Positions 10,507 to 20,533 of a stretch of 62,052 nucleotides of DNA are shown here, one piece after another. Each line of letters starts with the position of its first letter. Within the stretch, counting starts at the first letter, position 1. The position numbers and the translations under genes were made by a program. Origin of the DNA: Seminavis robusta (lineage: Eukaryota > Bacillariophyta > Bacillariophyceae > Naviculales > Naviculaceae); assembly GCA_903772945.1 (NCBI GenBank), contig CAICTM010000520.1:1-62052 (forward strand). The letters are read 5' to 3'. Below the pieces are notes generated by a model. That model worked only from the letters and a program-made list of their open reading frames with translations, did not search any database and was not told the DNA's origin.

Positions 10507-12649
10507 ATATACGGTACATATTGCATGCACGGGAAGAAACGAGACGAGATCAGCCCGGACCCTTTTGGACGGTTGGGGTAACGAACGAAATCAAAGCGAG
10601 GAAAGACGAATTGAATCCACCAGCAACAATTCTCTGCATCTCCAGGTTATTGGGAGGCTTGCAGTACCAGTTAGTGCTGATCTGGGCCGTTCAACGAAGG
10701 CCCTTTTCCCGCTGTTCCGGATTTCCCTCGTGAATCGGCAATCAAATTCTTGGGGGTACAAAATTCTGTCAACCAAACAAGCACATGTTCGAGCGAACAA
10801 GATTGAGGGATATTTCATTTGGGTGGGATATGTAATACGTACGGTAGTTAGCCAAGGTAGCCGCTCTGCCGACAAGTGGATCTAGCAACGCAGTCACTAC
10901 TCATTCTATACGATAACGACAAATACATGTATGAAGGTCGAAAAGTCATCGAAATTCATGCGCTTGTGCCCCTCTATGGACGAATAATGCTACGGTACCT
11001 TTCGCTGATCACGGCCTCCATTCACAGCAAGAAAAGATGTAGTTTTGGTTATTACCGTGCCTACGCATTAGGATGCGACATTCTGTGCCCCAACTCACTT
11101 TCCCTTCGAAGGACAAAGGCTTGACTGTTTCACGTCAGGGATGAGGAGGTCAGGTCCAATCGGGAAGGTAGTTCACGATCTTTTCATGACATCCGTCCAC
11201 TGCACTTTTGCACCAGGCATCAATCTGGTTGAAGGTTTTTAAAGGAAAGATCTGGTTGATTGCTTGTTTCTCGTTGCTCTCTAGCTGGTCATAGTGCATC
11301 AATCAGATTGAGAACAGAGAGAAGAGATTGCTTGTTTTTCCTTCGTTACGAAAGAATCTTGCGTGTGTTGTTGGCCTGCTATCTAGCTAGTAAGTCTACT
11401 ACTAGCTAGAGGAGTGTTTTCCGAAGGCGGAGCTTTTGTGGGTTGGTTTGTGGCTCCCCCGAAGATTCAATCAACCAATTCCACCATTCTCACCGCTCCA
11501 ATCTTCTCCCGTCGCCCGGAAACAATAAAAATAATCTAAATAGGTCACATAGATACCGGTAGCAAAAATATTCTGTTTTGCCGGACGGTACAGGGTGGTA
11601 CCGGTACCAGTACCAGTAGTACCTGGTATCAGGTAATACTCAGTTACTACCAGTTTCCAAACCATACTAGCTAGTACCGCGCAGTATGAATTGAACTTGC
11701 TATTACTACTATTGTTTACAATTTGCCAATCAACATCCGGTACATGGTACCGGCACCTCTAAGAAGTGCCCAACATACCCTCACTGCCAGGTACTACAGG
11801 CTGTTTTATAGATCCATCAAGCTGCTGAAAGGCAGTAACTCCTAGTGCCATGTTTACGGATCAACACTGCTGGAGTTGGTGAATGGCTGGCTGAGCGAGC
11901 CATCTCCAGAAGCTGCGACCCTTGAAGGACTTCGTGATTTTCGAAGTTTCAGGTGCCAAAGGTAGAGTAACTGAAGTAAGTTCAACGCATTGAGGAACGG
12001 AAGCACAACCTGCGGCGCAGGAGGTTTAAAGGTGATGCTACTAGAAGATGCTACATGTACACTTTAGCTACATGTTGGCTGATCTGGTATTCAAAGTCTA
12101 CTACAGTGCCACCGGTTGGTTTTGAATCTGAAGTGCCTGAAGAATTCAAAGTTACAGGTCAGTCCTAAAAGAGTACTCTACAATAGAAAGGTTGCAAAGA
12201 TCCAGAGAAAGAATCCCAGAATGCTGGATGAGATCACCGGTGGAGGAAGTTGCTGTGCTGCTGCCAGCGCAAAGCCCTGTAGAATGTTGGAGAAGCAAAT
12301 AATGCTGCCGGCGGTCACTATGATGACGCGGTCATCGATCAGTGGCACTCTTTGCATCCCCCTTCTCTACAAAGCAAGCCTGGATATGGTACTTAGCTGA
12401 GGAAAGTTCTCCCGCCTCTGAATCGGTAACTTGAGGCGGTATCTAAAAATTGGAGCACCTTAGCTTGGCTGACGCCAGTGACGTGTTTGGTTGGCATCAC
12501 AGGAGGATCTTGTGGCCTCTGTCGATTGACACCTCCCTTTCAAGGCTTTCGCCTTTTGGATCATCCACTGCAAGTCTTCACTCTTTGCGGAATTGATCTC
12601 TTGAAGTTATCAAGCAGCCCTTAGCCAAGAAGCAAGCAATAATATCACC
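10507..12649. other. Large intergenic region
   Basis: About 2.1 kb without a convincing gene. Short frames are present but have no domain-like composition. It holds a TACCGGTACCAGTACC tract at 11581-11640, CTAGCTAG words, and an imperfect direct repeat around GATTGCTTGTTT (about 11257 and 11328). Its last 200 bases are the promoter of the Mpv17-like gene. Confidence 0.6.
12470..12484. promoter_or_regulatory. Paired TGACGCCA / TGACGT elements
   Basis: TGACGCCA at 12470 and TGACGT at 12479, about 166 bases upstream of the plastid Mpv17-like start. TGACGT is the core of CO2/cAMP-responsive elements known from diatom promoters. Assignment here is by motif only. Confidence 0.35.
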
Positions 12650-13532
12650 ATGAAGCTTACCACTCTACTCGTTTTCTCTTCTTTCTTTACTGCAAGTGCC
12701 TTCGGCGTGAGCCCTCGCACTTCTGTTGCTAAGAGCCCTGGCGCCTTCAAGAAACCCGCCTTCCGCAAGGATTCGGCTGCTACCAGCCCCCTCTTCCGCG
12801 ACCCCACCGCCGTCCGAGGAGGAGCCGTTCCAGGATGGGCCGCCTACAATGATCAGCTTGACAAGAACCCCTTGACCGCCAAGGCCTGCACATCCTTGGT
12901 TGGTTGGGCCCTTGGTGACTTCCTTGCTCAGGTAAGGCATCGAATCTAATCATGCGTCGGCTTTGAACATTGTGCGTACTTGGTTTAGGTCTTCTAACGC
13001 AAGTCCGTTCTCTACTTACTTCTATAGATCTTCATTAGTGGAGGACCATTCGACATGCAGCGTTTCATCACCCTGTCTGTCTTCGGTTTCATCTACCACG
13101 GTCCCTCTGGTCACTATTTCTACAACTGGCTTGATAGCAAGATCCCCGGAACTGAAGCTAAGGATGTTGCGCTCAAGGTTGCCATTGATCAGATCTGCTG
13201 GTGGTACGTTTGGGACACACGCACATGGTCTCGCAAATGATATTTGTCAACATCAAACTCTCAACTCTTTCGTCTGCCTCTTGATTTGCAGCCCCATCTT
13301 CATGAGTGTGTTCTTCTTCTACCTTGGATTGGTCAACGGAGATTCCCTCTCCACCATTGGAAGCAAGATCAAGAACGACCTTCTTAGTGCCTGCCAAGGA
13401 TCCTGGAAGGTCTGGCCCATTGTGCATGCAGTGAACTTCAAGTTCATCTCCACAAAGCACCGTCTTGTCTTCATCAACAGTGTCCAGGTTGCCTTCAACA
13501 TGTTCCTTTCCCTCATTGGAACAAAGAAATAG
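12650..13532 (+). CDS. Mpv17/PMP22 family membrane protein, plastid-targeted
   Basis: Exons 12650-12931, 13028-13203 and 13292-13532 give 232 residues. The N-terminus is a signal peptide ending TASAF|GVSPR, a clear diatom plastid presequence, followed by a Ser/Lys-rich transit stretch. The mature protein carries the family hallmarks: WxxYNxQLxxxPLxxKxxTS near residue 65, GDFLAQ before intron 1, then FDMQRF, YHGPSGHYFYNWLD, the DQ motif before intron 2, PIFMSVFFFYLGLVNG, and the C-terminal WKVWPIVHAVNFKFI...NSVQVAFNMFLS. Four membrane segments are expected. Mpv17 relatives form small channels in inner membranes. The plastid envelope or thylakoid is the likely place here, inferred from the presequence. 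Confidence 0.92.
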
Positions 13533-14048
13533 AGCACTGTTAGCTAGCTACAAATAGGATAGTCAAGTACAGTAAGGTATTTTTTCCCTTTCAACAAGAG
13601 TTACTATTCCTTTCAAGAAAAGTTACAGGCTGCTAAGCGGTGTGGATGTTATCAATGTTGTGTTGTCTCTCGCGGTAAAATAATCACTTGTTCATTAAAG
13701 GAGACTTTTGGTGTTTCTCGCTTCTATCCACGGAGATGCAAGCTCCAAAGAACTCATGGAGCCGGCCTCCTTTCAATTAATGCTGTTTTTTTTGTTTTTG
13801 CCCGTCAGAGGATTGGCTACACCTTTCCAGAGCAGGATATCTTCACCTGTCTCTTTCTCCTCGGGGAAGCTAGGTCTAGGGAGAGCTCTCTATGAAACCT
13901 ATCCTGATGATCTCTTCGCTAGCTAATCGCTGCTGGACCTGATCGTTCGTTCTGCCAGCCATGTGCGATTGCCCTTGTCCTGGTGCTACCTTCGCTTATC
14001 CTTGTGCCCTCTTCGCTTGGTTGGTCAACTTGGGATAAAGTCAGAATC
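13533..14048. other. Convergent intergenic region
   Basis: Lies between the 3' ends of the Mpv17-like gene (+) and the AAA ATPase gene (-). Only short unsupported frames. Nothing else seen. Confidence 0.6.
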
Positions 14049-16319
14049 TCACACCTTCTTCACTTCGTCGAGTGCCTGCTTCACGTCTTCCATTGTGATC
14101 AAAAGGCTCTCGATGCCATTCCCATCCTTGCGGGCACGAGCCAATGCAATGGACCCCGCACAACGAACCAAACCTGCAATGTCAGCACCACTGAATCCAG
14201 CCGTCGCGTAGTCAGCAGCAAGGTCAAACGTGTTCCTCGCACTCATTGGCAAAGTATCAAACACCTTATTGATGGCTTGCTTCACAGCACGTCGTTTCCT
14301 GCCCTTGATTGGTCCATCATCTGTTTCCGACCCAATATCTCCTGTCTCTGGCGGAGAAGAGGACGAATCTTGAAGAGTGGTATCTCCAAGAGAACTGGAA
14401 CTGGATGCAACACCATCAACTGCGCAGCAAAGTGGCATGCTAAGACGCCCCTTCCTCCGCAAGGCGTCAAAATGAATCTGGAGAATCTCTCTCCTTCCTT
14501 CCTTGTCTGGGAGAGGTATTTCAATCTGCACCTCCAGTCTGCCTGGTCTCAACAGTGCATCGTCCAACAGTTCTCTTCTATTGGTCATTCCAATGAGCAG
14601 AACATTCGGAATCGCATTCACACCATCTAACTTGGCCAGTATCTGATTAACAACCGATGATCTCGTTGCTTCTCCGGAATCTTCTGCGGTGGATCGTTTT
14701 CGAAAGACGGCGTCAATCTCATCAATGACAATCACGTGGAGAGCACTTTTGGTGGCATCTCCATTGCAGGCAGCCAGCTCTGCCTCTGCATCCGCAAACA
14801 AGGCCCTCACCAATTTTTCGCTACCACCCACCCATCGGTCCAACAACTCGGGTGCAGACACTATCTTGGGAGCTCTGGCCCGAAGTGATCTGGATATTTC
14901 CCTTGCCAGCGCCGTTTTCCCACAACCAGGAGGGCCATAAAGGAGTAAGCCACGGACCGGCGTGAGCCCCAGCAACGCTAGTTCTTCAGCTTCCATGGAT
15001 GCCAAGGCTAGCTGTTGGGTGGTAAAATCTCCCTCCTCAACACTTCCTGGAGCAGTTGAGACGTCTTCGGCTGGTCTAATGATGCGTCCGTCAAGAACTC
15101 TTCGAACAATGGCATCAATCTGAGGCTGTAGCCCGCCAACACTTGATTGAAAGTCATTTTGAAAAGCTTCATTTCGCTCCTTCCCGGATAAACTAACGGG
15201 AGTGTACCCATGAATTTGATTGTTGTTGTTGCTGTTGTCATCCAAGTCCTCTCGTGCCGTCTCATCTTCTGGATCCATGAATGATGTGAACATTTGCTGT
15301 GGCTTCCAAACGATTTTCCCCACGACCATGTTGTTTCCCATGACACTTTCCAGCTGTTGTCCAAGAGGCATAACGACGACCTCCAAGAGGGCTGCAGCTC
15401 CCATGTCTACTGCTTCGTACATTCGTTCCGGCCCACCGTACTGAATCCAGACGGGAGTATCATCCTTGGTGGATGGCTTTAGCACGGTTCGCTCTCCCGT
15501 CCTTCGTGCTGGTCGATTAATATTGTTGTAGTTGTTGTTACTGGATGAAACAAGCAATCGATAGCGTGTGACTCCTCCAAAGAGAAGTTTACCATAAATC
15601 ATGGAACCGGCGGCCTCTGTCAAAGGACTGTCCAGAGCGGCTCCCGAAGGTAGAATGACCAGTCTGCACCCCAATCGTTGGAGAAACTGTGTTGGTGTTT
15701 GATCCATCAATTGGAGGCTCGCAGGGGAGAGTGTCTGATTGGCCAATTGTCGTAGTTCTTCGGATAGATTGATAATCATGGGTGTCGGACTGGCTTTCAT
15801 CCATCGAATCCACGAGGATGCTTCGTCACGGTCCAACCCGGTTCGTTCATCCGGTAGCTTGAGTTTGACTTTGTCTAGAGCATTTTTGAGGTCAAATGCA
15901 GCGGCATCGTCAATCCAGTTTGTGGCACCAGAAGCAACCGCCCCATCCTTGTCTTGTCGAGCATCTCGTTTCATGTCACTCTGAAAGAGGCAGTTGGCGG
16001 CATTGGAGGCGACCGTCATGAACACATCATCCTTTCTCTCGAACCAAGGTGTCGTAATAGAGGTGGAGTTTGCCTTGGCTTGTTCTCCGTTAGCAGTGGC
16101 TTCTCCATGGGTGATATCGGTATTAATAGTGGGGGCAGCAGCACCGTTGGTCACAGCCAAGAGCTTGGATGAGCAAAAACCATGGGTAGCCGAACCATGC
16201 CGAAATGATGGCTGCCACGAGCAGAATGAATTCACTCTCGATATTATCAGCAGCGAAACCAATATCGAAAGGGTCCCATGCCAAGGTCGCCACAGCAGTT
16301 GTTTTGCCATAGTCTTCAT
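14049..16319 (-). CDS. NSF-D1-like AAA+ ATPase with secretory/plastid presequence
   Basis: Intronless, 756 residues. The AAA module most resembles D1 of NSF/Sec18, the SNARE-disassembling ATPase: [18 protein letters not shown] at about 395-412, Walker A GPPGCGKT at 462-469, Walker B VIVIDEID at 529-536, sensor-1 Asn in IGMTNR near 580, and arginine fingers in ALLRPGRLE at 588-596. A C-terminal sensor-2 helix begins [13 protein letters not shown]. Unlike NSF it has only one AAA ring domain, and its N-terminus is a hydrophobic signal (residues 7-30, ending RVNSF|CSW). Residues 190-350 could be a divergent substrate-binding domain. The signal suggests the plastid or periplastid space. CDC48/SPATA5-type identity is less likely given the NSF-like second half. 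A low-complexity Ser/Asp stretch splits the lid. Confidence 0.85.
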   Translation of the reverse strand: MKTMAKQLLWRPWHGTLSILVSLLIISRVNSFCSWQPSFRHGSATHGFCSSKLLAVTNGAAAPTINTDITHGEATANGEQAKANSTSITTPWFERKDDVFMTVASNAANCLFQSDMKRDARQDKDGAVASGATNWIDDAAAFDLKNALDKVKLKLPDERTGLDRDEASSWIRWMKASPTPMIINLSEELRQLANQTLSPASLQLMDQTPTQFLQRLGCRLVILPSGAALDSPLTEAAGSMIYGKLLFGGVTRYRLLVSSSNNNYNNINRPARRTGERTVLKPSTKDDTPVWIQYGGPERMYEAVDMGAAALLEVVVMPLGQQLESVMGNNMVVGKIVWKPQQMFTSFMDPEDETAREDLDDNSNNNNQIHGYTPVSLSGKERNEAFQNDFQSSVGGLQPQIDAIVRRVLDGRIIRPAEDVSTAPGSVEEGDFTTQQLALASMEAEELALLGLTPVRGLLLYGPPGCGKTALAREISRSLRARAPKIVSAPELLDRWVGGSEKLVRALFADAEAELAACNGDATKSALHVIVIDEIDAVFRKRSTAEDSGEATRSSVVNQILAKLDGVNAIPNVLLIGMTNRRELLDDALLRPGRLEVQIEIPLPDKEGRREILQIHFDALRRKGRLSMPLCCAVDGVASSSSSLGDTTLQDSSSSPPETGDIGSETDDGPIKGRKRRAVKQAINKVFDTLPMSARNTFDLAADYATAGFSGADIAGLVRCAGSIALARARKDGNGIESLLITMEDVKQALDEVKKV

Positions 16320-16415
16320 CTTCCTTCCTACGGTACGGGGTTGAATAATGACAAGAAAACATCAAACAATGAAGCCACCGAACAAGAACAACAACAATGT
16401 GGCAAGAAATCAAAT

Positions 16416-16431
16416 GGACTGACGTCAGTCC
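16416..16431. promoter_or_regulatory. 16-bp perfect palindrome with CRE core TGACGTCA
   Basis: GGACTGACGTCAGTCC is fully self-complementary and sits 97 bases upstream of the AAA ATPase start codon. TGACGTCA is the classic bZIP/CRE site; diatom CO2-responsive promoters use the same core. Binding is inferred. Confidence 0.5.
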
Positions 16432-16672
16432 CCTCCAAAAATTATAAGCAGCTCTGCGGCTTCATTATGCGGAAGCTGGGTTGATGGTGACGAGAGAACA
16501 AAACGAGATCAAGAAAGCAAAAGGATCTCTCGGTCTTCCAATTTGATGACCAGCAACTAGCTAGCTAGCATATCGAATGCTGGAGTCGGATTCATCCTGC
16601 CAGAGTAGTTCATGGAGTCGGCTGCACTATTGAAACAGCATTCGGACCTGTTCTCAAATCCCTCTACCGTAG

Positions 16673-16691
16673 TAGCTAGCTAGCTAGCTAG
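16673..16691. repeat. (TAGC)n microsatellite
   Basis: TAGC repeated about five times. Single or double CTAGCTAG copies occur across the window's intergenic DNA. Confidence 0.8.
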
Positions 16692-16758
16692 TTGGGTGTC
16701 GGTATCTGCTGCTACAGTTGGACTCAGGTCTCTCACTCTCTCACAATAATCTTCAGGC

Positions 16759-16902
16759 CGTTGACACTTGACTTGACTTGACTTAACTTGATATCCGATG
16801 AGTATCTGCTGGTACCAATCTTCAAGACTTTGACACAAAAGAAACAAGTGGACAACAATTATCAATTGAAGTGACTTGACTTGAATTGACACCCGATGAA
16901 AA
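16759..16902 (+). repeat. Imperfect direct repeat reaching into the start codon
   Basis: Two related segments, 16770-16806 and 16871-16902, each made of GACTTGACTTGA-type words followed by A(T/C)CCGATGA. The ATG of the second copy is the start codon of the LRR-PAQR gene. Confidence 0.55.
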
Positions 16903-18761
16903 TTAAGAGCGTCCACACAGGAACTGCAGCCATGGCCAGTACTACTGTTGCCGGCAGGATAAAGAAGAACGACGGCGATGACTCGAGTATGAGTAACAAC
17001 GACAATTCGTCCGAACCAAACACGCCACTGCTGGACGGTGCTGGCTTTCGCCGAAATTCCTCCATCCACCGGAGTCTACCATTGTCCACTCGGCTCATTG
17101 GGAGCTTGGCCGGAGGAATGTACTGCAGGGATTGTCGACGACCAGATCATGGCGACGAACTGGTGGCGACGTCTCCAACGAGTTCTTCCTTATTGCAAGA
17201 CTTGGATGATGCTCAGGGCAACAATGGTCTCTCGTTTCATGACTACAATATGCAAGAAGTCGCTCGACAAAGTTCCGTCGTCTCGCCACTCGTACTGGCA
17301 CCCATGCTACAGCCACTCGAGCCGGGAAAAATGGCCACTGTCGAGAATATCATTGCCGAGTACATTGCCACCTGCAGGTTTTATGGATGTCAAGACCGGG
17401 TCAATGCCGGAGTCTTGACAACCCTACGATTCTCCCTGCCGTCGCTTCGCGTCAGTGGAGACTTTCACGATGCCGACATGCTGGCACTGGCAGAAATTAT
17501 GCTGCGACACGGAAATGGACCACTAAGATTCATCAAGAGACTAGACTTTACCAGAAGCAGCAAGGAAGGAAAGCTGCATGGACAACGAGGATTCCGGTCG
17601 CATGGAGCTTTGACTCTGTCCAAAATATTACAACAGTCCGAGTACATTCAGGAGGTACGAATGGAAGGCAATCGTCTGGGTCCTTACGGGGCCTCGGCCA
17701 TTTTCTTGGCGTGTTCCAGGAATCGAACCGTCAGGAGATTGGGGATGCGCAAGTGCATCATTGGGGAACGAGGTGGACTGGCATTTGCCGAACTCTTGCA
17801 ACGAGATTGTCAAGACGGTCAAGATTCACACCTAGGATTGGTCGATGTGGATCTCAGTGTCAACCGGATTGGATTTCGAGGTAGTCTAGCCATTGAACGG
17901 GCCATGATGGAACGAACAGACAAGGGACGAGACTCCATCTTTGTCGACATTTTCGGCAATCTTGTTCTTCAAGAGGTGAGTTGAGTTAGTTCATGCCATA
18001 CTGTACCGGTATTGGTAGATGTTGTAGTGTCGGTGTCTTGTTGACGATTGGTGGAGCAACCTAACAACTGTGGTACACATCTTTCGTTGCGCTGCTAACT
18101 TACTAACTGTTTCAAACTCTTGTTCGATTGCTTCATCAAGATATTGAATGGCTGCACACATGGTTTGGGCATCATTCTGGCGATTGTCGGAGCCGTACTG
18201 TTGATGAAGCGGGTCCAGGACATGAGCAACCGCCACTTCTTCAGTTGTGCCATCTACTCGGTGTCTCTGCTGGTCCTCTACACGAGCTCCACTCTGTACC
18301 ATTCCTTCTTTGCTCTGCAACAAACGCGATACATCTTTGAGGTCCTGGACAAATGTGCCATTTACATTCTCATTGCCGGAAGTTATACCCCGTTCATTAC
18401 AATCACCATGGTCGATCACTTTCACCTGTTGGTGGGAATGTTGGCATTCATTTGGGTGCTTACGCTGATTGGCATTTATGTGGAATATGCACATCCCACG
18501 TGGAAACGAAAGCAAATCTTTTCGCTTTCCATGTATTTGGGTATCGGTTGGGTGGCTGTGATTGCTCCCAAAGAAGTGGTGGATTCGGTGGCCACTGGAG
18601 CCACAAATTTGATAGTGTTGGGAGGTGTTGGTTACACTACCGGAATCCCCTTTTTTCTGCGCGACAATTTCTTGGATCACAGCATTTGGCATTTGTTTGT
18701 GTTGACAGCTTCCATCTTCCACTGGGCTGCGGTGTACTACTACATTTGCTTCATGGAATAA
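16896..18761 (+). CDS. LRR-like domain fused to hemolysin III/PAQR membrane protein
   Basis: Two exons, 16896-17975 and 18141-18761, phase 0, 566 residues. The donor is GAG|GTGAGT; a TACTAAC-like branch point sits near 18100. Residues 1-150 are Ser-rich and disordered. Residues 150-355 look like RNI-type leucine-rich repeats (FIKRLDFTRSS, YIQEVRMEGNRLG, TVRRLGMRKCIIGERG, LVDVDLSVNRIGFRG). Residues 361-566 are a complete hemolysin III/PAQR seven-helix domain starting ILNGCTHGLG, with H414 in SSTLYHS, D430 in LDKCAIYILIAGSYTP, and the H540xxxH544 motif in the last helix; these match the family's zinc-binding and hydrolase-like centre. PAQR proteins include adiponectin and progestin receptors and putative ceramidases. 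The soluble repeat domain may sense or scaffold. Confidence 0.87.
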
Positions 18762-19179
18762 CAAATTGAAATTGACCAAAGATTGCTTCAGATTACAATA
18801 CAATCCCGACGCGACTCATGTACTATGTCGCTCTCCTTTGAACAGTGCAGCGACCATCACATACCGGTACCACGTACCATAAGCGTGATAAATGGTGCCG
18901 TACTTCTCTAAGTATTAAACTATCCTTTCATAACCTCTGTACCATCGATCATCCTTCTTCAATAAATTCAGCACTACCGATTGTCTCTTACCAGGAGACA
19001 TATTTCATATTATTTCCACACACATCCTGAGCTTATTCCTAAATTTGTTCGCTTTGCAATCTGGTCTGCACAAACTAACCACTAATCTGGAAGAATTTTT
19101 CCACATACATTGTAAAACTAAAAAGGCCAACAGAAGGGTGCATTGTAACCGACAAACTGACTGTGGCGGATTGTAGAGT
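18762..19179. other. Convergent intergenic region
   Basis: Between the 3' ends of the LRR-PAQR gene (+) and the U1-C-like gene (-). AT-rich, with one TACCGGTACC word near 18862. Nothing else seen. Confidence 0.6.
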
Positions 19180-19882
19180 TTAGGAAGGAGGTGGTTGCTG
19201 ATACATGTTGGGAGGAGGCACTCCTGGATGAGGAGGTGGTTGCGCGAATTGTCCAGGCGGAGGAGGAGGACCCCCAGGAAAGGGTGGAGGTGGCATTCCT
19301 GCTGGTGGTGGTTGTTGCGGCGGCATTCCCTGTGAGGGAGGTGGCCTTTGTCCGTAGAAACCGGGTGGGGGTCCGCGCTGGAATCCAGGAGGCGGACCTC
19401 TATTCCCCATGGGCGGTCCTTGTCCCATTCCTCTGGGAGGTGGTCCTCGTCCTGGTGGCGGAGGAATGAATCCAGGTCGTACCCACGTGCGCTTTCCAGT
19501 GCTCTTTTCGCCATAAAAGATAATACCCGTGGCTTCGTCGGTCTCTTCAAACCATCCATCGGGCAGCGGTGCCACAGCCGGATCGTCGCTTCCCCGTGCT
19601 CGAATAAACGCTTGCTGCGCCGATGCCAGTCCCATTGGACCCTTTCTCCAATCGTCTACATGCTGAATTGAATAAATAAATACAGAAGAGAGCCAAGACA
19701 GAGAAACTAGGTGAGAACCGAATCGAAACGAAACGATAACCAAGATGATCGTCCAAACTAACCTTGTCGTAGTGCAACTTGAAATTCTCACGAAACTTCC
19801 AACCGCGGCGCTGCTGCTTTCGACCGGCAGAGCTATCATGGGTCAAGTAGGTATTGGAGTAATCGTCAAAGAATCGAGGCAT
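19180..19882 (-). CDS. U1-C-like snRNP protein with WW domain, zinc ligands absent
   Basis: Exons 19882-19763 and 19662-19180, phase 0, 200 residues. The N-terminal 40 residues (starting [18 protein letters not shown]) align with the U1 snRNP protein C zinc finger, whose consensus begins MP.(F/Y)YCDYCDTYLTHDSPS. The four zinc ligands (human C6, C9, H24, H30) are replaced by D6, S9, Q24 and F30. Exon 2 adds a WW domain at about 73-103 (LPDGW at 73-77, FY 89-90, W100, P103), then a Pro/Gly-rich tail, as in U1-C. U1-C helps the U1 snRNP pair with 5' splice sites; WW domains in Prp40 bind proline-rich splicing factors. The first ATG in frame is further upstream, but the MPRFF start matches the family. 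Nuclear. Confidence 0.82.
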
Positions 19883-20533
19883 CTTGGTTTGTTGTTGTTG
19901 GTTGTGGCAACGTTGTGCTTGTGTTGCTTGCTGCTTGCTGCGTAGTTCGATTGGTTTCGATTCCGGCAATTTTAGTGTCGAATCGATTCAAATCGAATTG
20001 AATCGAATCGAATCATGTCGACTCTGACTCGACCGACCGAATCGAATCAAAACCTATTCGAATTGACTTGACTCGACTCATTTTTAGTGGCTTGGTTGAT
20101 GTGTATCAGAAGTTCTGAGAAGTTCTCCGGCAATGACGACGTCTTGTCTGCCACCACGTACTACAAGCGCGATCCTGTATTGGCACTGGCCGTACCACTA
20201 TGTACTCATCGTTTGTACCACCGTAGAGTTGGTCCTGTGTTCTTCCCGCGATCTTTCTCAATGTTTAGCTCAATTTGGTGACCGTTTCTACACAGGAAAC
20301 TGTTTTTTACAGCTTAGCTTCGCTGACATCGTCCATTTCCTGTCCTGTCGCGGCTCGAGTGAGTAACACATCATATCAGCTCAAGCGGTCTTCCTCCTTT
20401 GTTTGGTGAGCAGAATCTTTGAAAGCTAGCATAAAAACAACAAAACAACAACACAACAACATAAGAGAAGAAATAATCTCATCATACCTGTAGCAGCATC
20501 TATTATTTTATTTTTTGCTAAAAGAACTCAACC
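19883..20533. other. Divergent intergenic region
   Basis: Separates the U1-C-like gene (-) from the mitochondrial carrier gene (+). Holds the GAATC-type degenerate repeat listed next. Otherwise short non-coding frames. Confidence 0.6.
19972..20082. repeat. Degenerate AATCGA / TTGACTCGA repeat
   Basis: About 110 bases of imperfect GAATCGAATT, TCGACTC and TTGACTTG words directly upstream of the U1-C-like gene. Similar TTGACTTGA words precede the LRR-PAQR gene. Confidence 0.6.

Larger units (their letters stand above)
16320..16895. other. Divergent promoter region
   Basis: Between the AAA gene (-) and the LRR-PAQR gene (+). Contains the 16-base palindrome, a (TAGC)n run at 16673-16691, and an imperfect direct repeat before the plus-strand gene, all listed separately. 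Confidence 0.6.

Noticed and set aside
12116..12400. Plus-strand frame of about 94 codons
   Set aside because: No domain, poor composition, no orthology clue; not called a gene.
17991..18803. Minus-strand frame of about 270 codons
   Set aside because: Antisense of the PAQR exon and its intron; His-rich and domain-free.
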